Positions 47,555-58,563 of a stretch of DNA of 64,000 nt are shown one piece after another. The DNA is from Gaertneriomyces semiglobifer (taxonomy: Eukaryota; Chytridiomycota; Chytridiomycetes; Spizellomycetales; Spizellomycetaceae): NCBI GenBank assembly GCA_025558075.1, contig JAHLKF010000002.1, forward strand, positions 248,001-312,000, in the 5' to 3' direction. The translations under genes and the position numbers were made by a program. The notes under the pieces were generated by a model. That model did not search any database and was not told where the DNA came from. It worked only from the letters and a program-made list of their open reading frames with translations. Position 1 is the first letter of the stretch, and each line of letters begins with the position of its first letter.

Positions 47555-48554
47555 TCACCTATCATCGTCGGAATCGCTGTCGTCACCCTTCTTTTGGCGG
47601 GGCTTTCTAGACTTCTTGTTATCGCGCGCTTTGGGATCGTCATCAACCTTCTTTACCGTAAACACGTACGTTCTGCTGCCCTTTTTGAGAATTTCCTCAT
47701 TGTCCTCCTTCGATAGCCCTTCTGCAAAACCGATCGTTCTACGATGCGCATATTCCTTATATAACTCTGGGGCAAATCGGAATGATCGCGTGCATGCGAG
47801 CAGGCGGGTCTCCTTGGCCTGTCGCTTGATGTCCCATAAGTCGTACGGGCTGCCCTCTTTCAATGTGATGTGAATCTCGCCATCTGCCGCATCACCGTAC
47901 ACTGCTTCCGATGTGACAAAGGACGCAGCGCTCACTAGAAAGTGGTATATCAGTTGTTGGTTGACCCTGATGTTCCTGTCTTGATCTTTCACCCCGGCTC
48001 CCGTATGAGGAAAGTTGAATACTAAACATTAGATTTAGGTGTCATTAAGTGAATAGGACATCTCGTTCATTTCAGCTGGAGAGCTCACCAATTTTCGTGA
48101 AGCGCTTGCCTTTCAGCGGCTTGCAGCTATCTAGTTTGGTTGCATCAACTCTGAAGAGAACCGTTCCACCTAGTTCGTTTATGGCCTGAATATGTTCTAC
48201 GGCATCGGTATACTTTTTCAAGAGCACCTGTTCAGTGTCGTATGCTGTCGCATATATCTCAGCGGCTCCATGTAACGCTTCGGCCAGTGCATGCGCAAAA
48301 CTGAAATTTCCCTCTCCCTGAAAATCGATCCATTCAACACTCAATTTCTTCTGTAGGACTGTACGTCATATATCACTAACCACAAGGAGGATAACATCGG
48401 ATTCGTCGTATGGGAACACTGGCGGCTTACGGTGCGGTGCATCCGTCGCAGCCTTTGTTTTAGCGTTTAGCTTCTCAAACTTCTCGGCCTTGACCGCCTG
48501 TTTAATCTTCCGGTTTGCCTGCTGCCGGTTCAGCGCCGCCTTTAACCTCCCCAT
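47555..48554 (-). CDS. 25S rRNA uridine-N3 methyltransferase (BMT5-like)
   Basis: Yeast Bmt5 makes m3U in 25S rRNA in the nucleolus. Exons 48554-48381, 48317-48089 and 48021-47555 encode 289 aa. The SAM-binding glycine motif VGEGNFSFAHALA is formed across the first intron and is followed by YATAYDTEQ. The second intron joins FTKI to VFNFPHTGAGVKDQDRNIRVNQQ, the family's catalytic signature. EIHITLKEGSPYDLWDI and the C-terminal RRTIGF block follow. The basic N-terminus (RQQANRKIKQAVKAEK) and the Lys-rich, acidic C-terminal tail suit a nucleolar protein. It is head-to-head with ARFRP1. Confidence 0.93.
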
Positions 48555-48728
48555 GTTGTCAAACGACTCTTGCGCCTACGTTAAAAAAGATTTCGCACTC
48601 TTCTCCAGAAAAATAAGTGCGACAAAAAGAGTGAGAGGCCATGTCTGAATTTCAACACGCGTGGAACAGAACACTTTGCAAACTGTTGGCACCTGGTTTT
48701 CGGAGCAGTGTCCGTTGTCGTTCCCATT
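48555..48728. promoter_or_regulatory. Bidirectional promoter, BMT5-like and ARFRP1 genes
   Basis: 174 bp separate two divergent start codons and must contain both promoters. An A-rich tract (AAAAAAG) lies near 48587. No specific factor site is recognised. Confidence 0.45.
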
Positions 48729-49588
48729 ATGTACACACTGTTATCCGGTCTCTACAAGCAATGGACACAGAAAGAGGAGTTCTATGTAATCATTCTAGGC
48801 CTCGATAACGCTGGAAAAACCGTAGGTCCGGGCAAGGTGTACAAAGGGCATGCGATTCCATTAACGCCCGTTTTGTGTGGCAGACGCTTCTTGAACGCAT
48901 AAAAACGACTTTTAACCCCACGCCCGGTCTGTCACCCGACAAAATTGCCCCTACAGTCGGACTGAACAGTGCGTACCTTTCGCAAAGTCATTGCCTCGTG
49001 GCTCTATTCCCGGTGGTAAATTGATGGACATATACTTAGTTGGCAAGATTGAACTCAATAAGACTCGGTTGAATTTTTGGGATTTGGGAGGCCAGAGAGA
49101 GCTACATTCAATATGGGAAAAGTATTACTCTGAGGCACATGCCGTGGTGTTTGTTGTGGACGCGACGGATGCCGAGCGAGTGGAGGAGGTTAAGACCGCT
49201 TTCGGTACGCTTATCTTTCAGAACTTTTGTGAGTTGCAAAACATGCCTGTACTCAAGGTCCCGTATAGAGAGTGTCATAACGAATGAAAAACTGGAAGGA
49301 CTTCCTGTGCTGATGGTTGCCAACAAGCAGGATGTGCCGTCAGCACTTAAAGTCCATGAAATCAAAGAAATATTCAACCCTATAGCCGTCCGATTAGGTG
49401 CGAGAGATAGTAAAGTTTTACCGGTATCAGCTTTACGAGGGTGAGCATCGACACCAGCCGTTTTTACTCACCACGGCTGCATACTGAAATACTTTTGCAG
49501 AGATGGTATACAAGAGGCGGTTGACTGGCTATTTATTCGGCTGCAACGTAACAGGATCGATAAGCCGCCAGTTTTCCGTGACACTTAA
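48729..49588 (+). CDS. ARFRP1: Arf-related GTPase ARFRP1 (yeast Arl3)
   Basis: This trans-Golgi GTPase recruits ARL1 and its golgins. Exons 48729-48821, 48884-48968, 49040-49204, 49269-49440 and 49501-49588 give 200 aa (human 201). The N-terminus MYTLLSGLYKQW is the ARFRP1 signature; it lacks Gly2 and is normally N-acetylated rather than myristoylated. G motifs: GLDNAGKT (completed by T L L E R across the intron), WDLGGQRELHSIW (G3, catalytic Gln present), ANKQDV (G4) and VSALRG (G5). The C-terminus ends KPPVFRDT, as in animals. Introns are 60-71 nt. Confidence 0.95.
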
Positions 49589-50277
49589 TGCCACGACGCT
49601 GTTCCGACGCGAGACCTCGACAAGCTCGGAGCGCTGATAACCAGGCCAGCATGCCTGACGAACCGCTATCACATCTTGATCCGACCCGAATGAAACGCGC
49701 GCCGTCGCAGCATTGCTCTTTTACTGTTACGTATTTCGCGTCTGTACGGAATCAGAAGCTTCTGAATGTCGGCTCCCATCGGTTTGCGGCATCAGTGAAG
49801 CTGATTTGTTTATAGTCCACATGCGTGGTGTATTTGATCATGATGGACATGTAGTTATGTATACGAATGAGATGGTAGAGTGACAAGCTCCAGCTGTATG
49901 TGCCAGTTCAGTTGACTAGAATATGAAGTTAGTAGTGCTTGAGATGATTCGCCCATCCTTTACAAGTCTTGTGTTAATCCACTTCTTAACGGTTCACGTG
50001 AATCTTGCTCATCACATGACCCAGTGCAGGTGATCCACGTGCCCGACATCCAACGCGTGAACGAAAGGACGAACGTTGATACCTTTTCCAGTGAGAAAAG
50101 CAAAAACGCTTTTATAGTACGGGGTCTTGCGGTGGTCCTAGCAGGCGTTACGACTTATCATTACCGACCGGGACGTCTATTTGGCAGGTTCTGCCGTGGC
50201 CTTTTACGTCTGGATCTTTGTACCATTTCTCCGCCGGTAAAACCTGTGCACGCTCAACACGCAAGCCGACAAGCAGA
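49589..50277. other. Intergenic region upstream of cullin-3
   Basis: About 690 bp with only short frames (up to 75 codons). A TCACATGAC site near 50010-50020 resembles an E-box. It presumably contains the ARFRP1 3' UTR and the cullin promoter. Confidence 0.35.
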
Positions 50278-52900
50278 ATGTCCTCGCGGGCTGGCAGGGG
50301 CCGAGGAGCTACCAGGATCAGAGCACCTGTACGACGACCGGTATGTGCGCTTACTACTGTCTCCGTTACGCCGCTGTGTGTGGTTGGGATAACCGACTGA
50401 CGCTCACGGATGCACAAAGTAATGTCAATGCTAAAAGTTATCACCCGCCTTGCTCAGGATGTACATAAAGAAGCCTGGGATAAGCTGTCGGCGGCAATAA
50501 GAGTTATATACAACAAGAATGCGTCGGAACTCAGCTTTGAGGAGTTATACCGGTGAGACCGCCTTTGAATTGGCTTCGTCGTGGGTGCTTGACTGACGAG
50601 GTGGTCGCAATCAGGAGCGCCTATAACATGGTACTCCACAAACAAGGCGAAAAGCTATACAATGGCGTCAAAGAAGTGATATCGTCACTCCTTGTGGACA
50701 TGACTCGAGACACCATAACACCGGCGTTTCCGCAACCGTTACCCGGAGGCGGACTGACTGGCGGATCCGAGTTCCTCAAAAGTCTGCGAGATACATGGCA
50801 GGACCATACAACTTGCATGAGGATGATCCGAGACATCCTACGATACATGGATTATGTTTACGTCAAGCAAACAGGGGAAGTACCCGTGTATGAACTTGGC
50901 CTGGATCTATATCGCGATGTGGTTATCCGATCCAGTACATATCCGGTACAGAAGCACCTGCGGGACACAGTATTGTATCTCGTCAAACTTGAACGCGAAG
51001 GCGAGGTCGTGGATCGGCCAACTATTCGAAGTGTCACAGACATGCTCCTTGCGTTGAATGATGGTGGTAAAAGCGCTCTGACTGTGTATGAAGCCGACTT
51101 GGAACCTGCCTTGTTAACTGCAACTAAGGCATTTTATCAAATGGAGAGCCAGCTCTTCATCAAAGAGTGCGATGCCATTGAGTATTTGAAGCGAACGGAG
51201 CGGCGATTACGAGAAGAAGAAACCAGAGTGAACGCCTACCTTTCGGCTCAAACGGACGCCAAAATCCGAGCAATCTTAGAAGAGGAACTGTTGCAGAAGA
51301 ACGTCAAACAGGTCATCGAGATGGAGAGCGCTGGAATGGTATCCATGATGACTAACGATCGATATGATGATCTGAAGCGCATGTATCAACTGTTTGGCCG
51401 GGTTTCGAACGGACATGCCGAGATGAGAACATGCGTCTCAAGTCAAATTGAAGCACTAGTCATGAACATCAATCAGTCTTTTGGGGGGGTGACCGTGTCC
51501 GCATGTCTCGAAGTGCGAGCTCATTCAGTGTGAACGCCTCAGAAAGTTCTCGTCCCAACACTGGTGTGCAACCGGATCAAGCAAACCCGTCGCAATGGGT
51601 AGACGCACTGCTTGTTCTCAGAGACAAATTCAATGCCATGCTGGAGAAAGCATTTAGCAACAATATTCAGTTTGAGGCAGATATGAACGCTTCTTTCCAG
51701 CGGTCAGTGAACAGGAATAGGAAAGCGCCCGAGTTTGTCAGCTTGTTCATTGACGAGAATCTACGAAAACGCCTGAAAGGCAAAACGGATGAGGAGATTG
51801 AATCGTTACTTGAAAAGACCATATCACTCTTCCGCTATGTTGAGGAGAAGGATGTCTTTGAGCGCTATTTCAAGCAGCACCTAGCCAAGCGACTATTGTT
51901 CCAGAAAAGCGTCAGTACGGATGCCGAACGGAATTTGATTGCCAGGTTGAAGATTGAATGTGGATATCAGTTCACGACCAAGTTAGAAGGGATGTTTACG
52001 GATATTAAGACAGCCGAAGACACCATGACTGCTTTCCGTGAACAACTAAGTACTTCGCGTAGTGCCCCCTCGGATATGCCAGAGATAAACGTTACCGTTC
52101 TGACAACAACGTATTGGCCTATGACTCAGCGCCCGTCTGCAGATCCGTCCAATTTTCCCAAGAATATCACCGGAGCAATGGAGTACTTTCAAAAATTCTA
52201 CCATTCCCGACATTCTGGCCGTCGTTTAACGTGGTTGCCTCACATGGGTACTGCAGATATCAAAGCAACATTTGATAAGGGACGCAAGGAAATCAACATT
52301 CCCACGTACGGGATGGTGGTTCTCATTGGAGTCTTCAACGACGTTGCAGATGGAGAATGGGTGACATATAAACGCATCGCGGAGATGACGGCAATCCCAG
52401 AAATGGAACTGAAACGTATTCTCCAAAGCATGTCGCTGGCCAAATTCAAAATCCTTCAAAAGAAGATAAAAAGCAAAGAGATCGCAGACGATGACGCATT
52501 CCGAGTCAACCTCGGCTTTACCGCACCACAACACAAGATTCGCATCCTCCAAATTACAGGTTCCGCTGCAGCCGAAAACGATAAGGAGCGCGAAGAGACA
52601 TTGGGCAAGGTTGATACGGAACGGAAACATCTCACCGAGGCGTGCATCGTGAGAATCATGAAGTCGCGGAGGCAGATGGATCATAATAACTTGATCGCGG
52701 AAGTAGCGAAGCAGTTGGGTGCAAAGTTCACCCCTAGCCCGCAGATGGTGAAAAAGAGAATTGAAGGGTTAATTGAGCGGGAGTATTTGGAGCGGGATAA
52801 AGAGAACCGGTAAGTACTTGCGACACTCTTTGATTACACATTTCACCAAATACTGATTCGCTTCGTTATGCACAGCAAAATGTATATCTACCTTGCCTGA
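50278..52900 (+). CDS. CUL3: Cullin-3, scaffold of BTB-type ubiquitin ligases
   Basis: Exons 50278-50340, 50458-50552, 50615 to about 51475, about 51529-52809 and 52876-52900 encode about 774 aa (human 768). The N-terminus ATRIRAPVRRP matches the CUL3-specific basic start. The blocks [51 protein letters not shown], TTYWP and EINIPTYGMVVL follow. The neddylation site is in CIVRIMKSRRQMDHNNLI, and the protein ends ENRKMYIYLA across a final intron. The junction near 51476-51528 is unclear: a 7-G run lies there and the two long frames differ, so either a roughly 53-nt intron with a weak donor or a one-base homopolymer error is needed. The region between the domains is Ser- and Asn-rich. Confidence 0.92.
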
Positions 52901-54306
52901 TCAAATGTTCTGTAACTTGCAAATTTTGTGAATCTATATGCCTATTACGCATGGTTAACATTTTGGATATCTCGACAATTGAGAAGGATGCACTCTTTGG
53001 TGCGCTACTTTACTTCTCCCAAAAGCGTAGCTTTTAACTCCGCAGTCCGCGTCCTGTCGAAATTCACGTAGTTTACGGCACACTAAAGTTTAAACGCAAC
53101 CTTTGCTGAAGAGCAGCCACGGCCGCATCGTCCACCAACAACTCATTCAAAGTGCTCATTATGCCCTACAGAATACAACTTGAAATTCCGTACCGTTTCG
53201 CATCCAATCCGGGCAGTCTATACATCAGTAAGCGTCGTCTGCACGATACTCTGTTCACACACATGGAACGCTTTACTGACATCGAGCCTACGTGTTGATA
53301 GTGCTAGTAATAGCATTCGCATTTGCACTCGCCTTTCTTCGCCGCTTCATTGAAGATCAATGGGATAGCCTGGACTGGCACGGAGGCTTTGGTTCGCCGA
53401 AAGCCGGTGAAGGAACGTGAAGAGGGAAAAAGACGACAGCCAAGAGTTTTGAGTGTGGGCACCCGCGCAAGCCTGGGCCTTTGGCGAAACGAAATCTGGG
53501 TTACGATTACCTTGAAGGATTTTGTTATGGTTGTTTTGTCGCTTCCGCCGTTCTGCGCAGCTAGAGCGCACGGCATCGTGGAGTGGTTCCGTTCCGCGTT
53601 TTGGTTCCAAACTACGAGTGCAACATGTGCAACGCCGGTTTTGGAACCGTTTCGTGGGTCCACTATGACTGTTCCAGACCTCCCGCTTGACCTGTATGAG
53701 TGTCAGCTGCAGATGTGGATGGGCGTACTTTGCAGTCTGAACTGTGACTCACCGACTATGGCCGGTAAAGAGATCAATGCATAGAATCCTTCGCGCTGGC
53801 GTGATACATGGGACAAAGACCGAGATGCCGTACCCAACGCTTGCCATTATGCGTTTGTGGTCAGCACTTGGCAAAGAGATATGGCAGCTCTGTGGCCGCA
53901 ACGATTGATATGCTAGGCATGACGTGCTAGCGATTGACTGGCACGAGCAGATGCAGTATCCGCGATACAACGACGACGTTCGGTGACCCCTGGTACCCGT
54001 CAACCTGGAAGAACGAGAGCGACTGTGTGAGAGCATGGGATGATTAGTAGTAGTTCGTTGACCAGAATGTAACTATGTTAATAATGCTAAGTATACAATG
54101 CACAAGGTACCACTGAACGCAGGTAACTGGGATGCCAGTCTATCTATCTATATCCTTACATACATGGCGATGCTTTGAACTATGGAACATCAAGCTCTAG
54201 CAGCAGCTGTTGACAATGTGAATGAGTCCACCAAAAGATGATATGTGCAGTAGTTGCCTATAACGGCAGAAAAACTCCAAGTGCGCAGCGTCATCAAAAA
54301 ACCAAG
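52901..54306. other. Convergent intergenic region, no recognised gene
   Basis: 1.4 kb between the cullin stop and the septin stop. A 153-codon frame at 53323-53784 has a basic N-terminal part and hydrophobic patches but matches no family, and the opposite strand is open over much of the same stretch. I do not support it as a gene. Confidence 0.4.
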
Positions 54307-55446
54307 CTAGCGTCTCCTCCGTTGCTGCTGTAGTTCTTCATCCAATGACAAACTCTCCAAATCATCTTCCACGCTTGCAACCTCACTATCCTTCACACTC
54401 CCCAAAACGGAGCTCCGAACCTGCAGCAGCTTTTCCGTCCTCCATTGCTCATAGTACAATTCACGAGTCAACAGCTTGAGCTCATGTGTGTGGGTAGCGA
54501 ACAACGTGTCTTTAACCATCACAAAATCACAGTGCTGCGGGTTCTCAACTTCAACAACTCCCCAGGGGTACTCGCGTCCAACGACCCGAGGTTCAGGTGG
54601 AGGGAGAATCATGGGCGCTACAAGGTCGTCTGCACGGGGTGACCTTGGCGGAGTGGGATCAGGATCTTCAGCGTTGACAATTGCAAAAGGAATGGTGTTG
54701 CGGAGCTCTTCGTTGAGCTGGAGGGAAGATTTATCGTATTCGACATCTGGGTCCTCTGGGAATGCAAATACTGGAATGGCGTACCGGGCCAGATCGTCGA
54801 CAACGTAGGAGCGCACAGTGCGGAGGTGTCTGACTGTGAGCAGATCGGCTTTGGAGAGACATACAATCACGTTCACTCGTTGACAGAGTTGTTCGAGCGC
54901 GTACCGGTCGACGGCTGTGAGACCCCTACATGCCATGCACGCTTGTGGATCGAGAAAGTAGAGACAAGCGTGGATCTGATAATCGGGACTTTTCGGGTTA
55001 CGTCTAACTTTGGATTCTTCCAGTAGCGTGGCTTCGAATTGTGCTTCAAGGTAGCTTAGGATGTTTCGGACGCTGGGTACGGCCACCTTCACATACTCTT
55101 CGACTCGTCCTTCTTCTTTATGGATGTTCACTGGAATGGGGATACCCGGTGTGTCTACAATTCTCAGAGAAATCCGTTCGCCGTTCTCAGAATCAAAATC
55201 AATGCGTCCAGCGGACGGCGTCGCAGTGTGAATTGTATCCGGCGGAAGGACCGAAGCAGCGCCGTTCTGAGTAACGCTCAAAGGTGTGAGATCGTCATCC
55301 ACATCATCAGGATGGATGGCAACAATGTCGAGGGTGTCGTAGAGTGTTTTGATGAAGGACGTTTTACCCGAGAACTGTTTGCCAGCAACGAGGAGGTTGA
55401 ACTGGGTGGCCGCACGCCGGGATTTGACTCGCTTTGGGGGAGCCAT
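54307..55446 (-). CDS. Septin-like GTPase
   Basis: An intronless 379-aa protein. The P-loop is AGKQFSGKTS, differing from the usual septin GxSGLGKST but keeping the GxxxxGK[ST] pattern. G3 reads VDTPGI and G4 LSKADLL (AKAD in most septins). The septin unique element is recognisable as REYPWGVVEVENPQHCDFVMVKDTLF, then THTHELKLLTRELYYEQWR. A basic patch (PPKRVKSRRA) at the N-terminus could bind phosphoinositides. There is no long C-terminal coiled coil, and the tail is short and acidic then Arg-rich. The insertion between G4 and the unique element (Pro-rich, PDPTPPRSPRADD) is unusual. It is a divergent septin; which group it belongs to is not clear. Confidence 0.85.
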   Translation of the reverse strand: MAPPKRVKSRRAATQFNLLVAGKQFSGKTSFIKTLYDTLDIVAIHPDDVDDDLTPLSVTQNGAASVLPPDTIHTATPSAGRIDFDSENGERISLRIVDTPGIPIPVNIHKEEGRVEEYVKVAVPSVRNILSYLEAQFEATLLEESKVRRNPKSPDYQIHACLYFLDPQACMACRGLTAVDRYALEQLCQRVNVIVCLSKADLLTVRHLRTVRSYVVDDLARYAIPVFAFPEDPDVEYDKSSLQLNEELRNTIPFAIVNAEDPDPTPPRSPRADDLVAPMILPPPEPRVVGREYPWGVVEVENPQHCDFVMVKDTLFATHTHELKLLTRELYYEQWRTEKLLQVRSSVLGSVKDSEVASVEDDLESLSLDEELQQQRRRR

Positions 55447-56122
55447 GTTCTATTTTGTCCTCTTTCTATCTGCTAATAGCAAATTCCCGTTTCCCTTATT
55501 CTGATTTCCGTCGATTCGAGTGTCCGCCGAGAATCTAATCAATCACTATGAACCCACCAACAGCACATATAAATGTCTTCCTTGAACGTCTGTACTGTCG
55601 TCGTCTGGAGTCCTACTGTTAGTAGCCTACCACTCGCTCACAGCAAGCTTCTTTTTTACTCTTTTTCAGTAAAAGGCTGCCTTCCAAACGCTGGTGGCGT
55701 GTTCGTATAACAGTTGCGAGTTCGAGGAAAGGAAAAGGAGCGACAGTTACGCGCGTTTGAAGTTTGAGGAACTGCGACGACGGACAGCGACGAGTAATAA
55801 TAAACAGGGCAGTAGCTATCATAGTCTTGCTGTGGTGCGCAGGCATATGCGTATCGTACGGGACGCTGTAACCGCTGTGGAGCAGTAACTGGGCATCTGT
55901 CATGACCCTTGGTCATGTAGGCCACCAAGCATCCATGATGGTGAGTTACGCTGAGAGGACCAGGTGAAAACTTAGAGAAAATCCCGATTATAATGGCCCA
56001 CAGGGTTGTAGCAGTGGATGATTAAACAGTCAGATATTACTACATTGTTTCTTATTACTTGTGATTCCAAAAAGAGCGATTAGCGGCCTATATACCCATG
56101 GTATATCCTTTATGTTAAGGCA
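55447..56122. other. Intergenic region between two minus-strand genes
   Basis: About 675 bp containing the septin promoter and the 3' UTR of the Rab-like gene. No gene or repeat is supported. Confidence 0.35.
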
Positions 56123-57225
56123 CTATAATGTTGGCGACGGTAATGGTGATGGTGATGTGGGGCTTGCGCACGTACTAGTGTTATCCACACCTGAATCTAT
56201 ACGCTCCGATGAGTTCTCGGTGGTATGTGAAATGGGCTCTGCTGCCGGGGCGGCAGTTTCATCCGTGGACGGTGGTGTTATCCATGTGAAAAGTGCCTTT
56301 GCTTGTTCTAATAGGCGTTCGTCAAAGGATTTATGTTTAGGTTGGCCTGGATGAGTTTGTGCCGGTGATAAGGGTGCCGGCGGTGATGAGGAGAGAGAGG
56401 ATGAACGGGGTGTGATGGGTGACGGCGAGCGTGGTGGTACTGTGATCGGCGATGTTGCTTTTGCAGCACTATGTATTGTAGGCGCTCTCGTAATGCTGAC
56501 GGCCGGCACTGTCGATGGCACCATTGCGTAATAAACATCGGTCAACAGCACATTAAACGCTAGTGCAACGTTATGTCCTGTTAGGGCGCTTGTCTCCATA
56601 AACAGAAAGCCTTGGCTAACAGCGTACGCCTGGCCCTCTTGAGTCGGCACCTGTCTCTCGCTCTCTGCACAGTCTGATTTCGTTCCTACGATCATAATAA
56701 CGGGATCACGCTTTTTGTTGGGTTGTTTCGCTTTGAAATCAGAGACCCAATGTCGGATATTATCAAAGCTCGATCGAGAGTCGCAGGAGTACACGATGAG
56801 AGCACCGTTGCCGAGGTGGAGATATGATTGTATAATTTGGCGAAATCGGTTCAGACCAGATGTGTCAACTATCTAGTGAAGTTCACAACGTTAGGATTAA
56901 GATTAATCCAAAAAAAGAGCCTCTAGATCTACGTTTCGGACGTCCATCCCAATTTCACCCTGCGCAAACTAACCTGAGCTTTGACACTGTTGGCACCAGA
57001 CATGCGAACGATACACGTCCCAAAGTCGATGCCGTTTGTCACACGATGTTGTAGGGAGAACGGCTTCCCCAGCATGCGAGCGCAGAGGGCCGATTTGCCT
57101 ACCCCACTGTCGCCCAGCACGAGGATCTTGACGAGCGTCTCGGTAGCGGTGGCTTGAGCATGAGTGACAGGGTTGGAAGGAGCGCTATGAGTGATATCGT
57201 TGTAGGAGTGCGGAATCGCTGCCAT
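56123..57225 (-). CDS. Atypical Rab-like GTPase, Leu at catalytic Gln, no Cys tail
   Basis: Exons 57225-56974 and 56872-56123 encode 333 aa, about 120 more than a typical Rab. The P-loop GDSGVGKSALC is intact (Lys44, Ser45), switch I carries the Rab-like TNGIDFGT, and G3 reads VDTSGLNRFRQ. Leu91 stands where nearly all Ras/Rab proteins have the catalytic Gln, and WDTAG has become VDTSG. G4 is GTKSD and G5 ETSAL. The C-terminal 130 residues are Pro/Ser/Thr-rich and end PLPSPTL, with no CC, CXC or CAAX. So it is expected to hydrolyse GTP slowly and not to be prenylated, both inferences from the residues seen. The intron is 101 nt, phase 0. I cannot place it in a Rab subfamily. Confidence 0.82.
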
Positions 57226-58563
57226 GATATGATATGGAGAATCGCTGATCGAGCACACAGGTCAGCGCAGTAAAGAAGGGAGGAGCGAGAGGAAAGTCAG
57301 GAAGGAAGTGGTCAAGACCACTATATTATTATTAGTAGGCTGGAAGGAAGTCGCATTGCTGCGGGGGGTAAGTAACCCTTTTTAACAGGCTGCAAAAGGG
57401 GAACGCCCAGAAGCGTGTCACTGCGGGAAATGTAACACTATTTTGCACACTTCAGCCTGACTTCGGTGATGGCGACGACCGGGGCCGTATGCGTATGCCG
57501 TATCCGCAATGCATGGTAGCCTTGGTTTACATGTTCATGTAGATGTACAGGCAGCTAGCGGGCATGGACATGTACATACCTTTCGTTCATCAAGTGTCAG
57601 AACAGATGAACATCATGAGGGATGGAGAAGACCGACGAAGGAGAGAGGGACTGTTTGCACAGCAGATCCTCGCACCACCATCCATCATCATGATGCCTTC
57701 AAGGGCCATAACAGTCGCCGCAATGTCAGTTAAACAGATGGCGGCCGCTTGTATAGCTACTTGTTCCCGCCCTTCCAAGTGTTCTTCTTCGCACACAACC
57801 GACAGATATTCACACGCCCTGCTGACACTCACATGATCTCACATGACCAATGCTTACGTACATCGTCTTACCCTACCCCCAGCGTGACACCCTCCTCACA
57901 CTCGCCTCCGCATGTGTGACTTCTGTTCCCTTTTATAAAAGAGGCTCCCGCATCCACAAACGAGGCGTCTTCTTCTCTCTCTCCACCGCAACCCACGCTG
58001 ACCAGCAGAACGCAGCAGTAACTGCATACGTATCGACGACTGTACAGCCCATAGACGACGACCGTCGGGAAAGGAACGACAAGGTAAGGGAACGAGACTG
58101 TGATGTTTCAATTGCTCGAGTGCGTTGCAGACCAACAAGGGTGACGCCTTACACAGCGTATATATCTATAGCTTTTTTCGAGGGGTCCTACTCGTGTTGT
58201 GTGTTTAAAAAAGCTCACCACACACGCTCTGGATTCGCTGATTTGAAGTCGTATTCAGTTCCTCAACGGAGTCATCAAATCTCAGCAAAGGTTGACACTC
58301 ATCTCAACGTCAACAAGGAGCTTCTATATTTACAATCCACCGCATTTCCACTTGACACTTTTCAACGCGTGATTGGACTCTTTCTGCCACATATATAAAC
58401 TCTGAAAGGGCTGCTCTCTCGCGCTCTGTCTGTCTCATTCGTGTTGAGTGCTGATTGCCGCCTGCTACTGTGAAACTACAGCCGCATACTATGTGGGACA
58501 TTGTTCCTTCAGAAACACGATTCTCAACTCTACCGCCAGGACTCCGAGTAACGCCACCATCAA
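57226..58563. other. Divergent intergenic region
   Basis: 1.3 kb between divergent starts. Frames such as 57850-58398 (182 codons) read on the plus strand without a family match, and several stops cut the alternatives. TATATAAAC at 58391-58399 could be a TATA box for the decapping-factor gene, 165 bp upstream of its ATG. Confidence 0.4.

Noticed and set aside
53323..53784. 153-codon plus-strand frame
   Set aside because: No family match, no splice context, and the opposite strand is also open; not enough to call a gene.
57850..58398. 182-codon plus-strand frame upstream of the decapping factor
   Set aside because: Composition is erratic and no motif is visible; the likely TATA box of the next gene follows directly.
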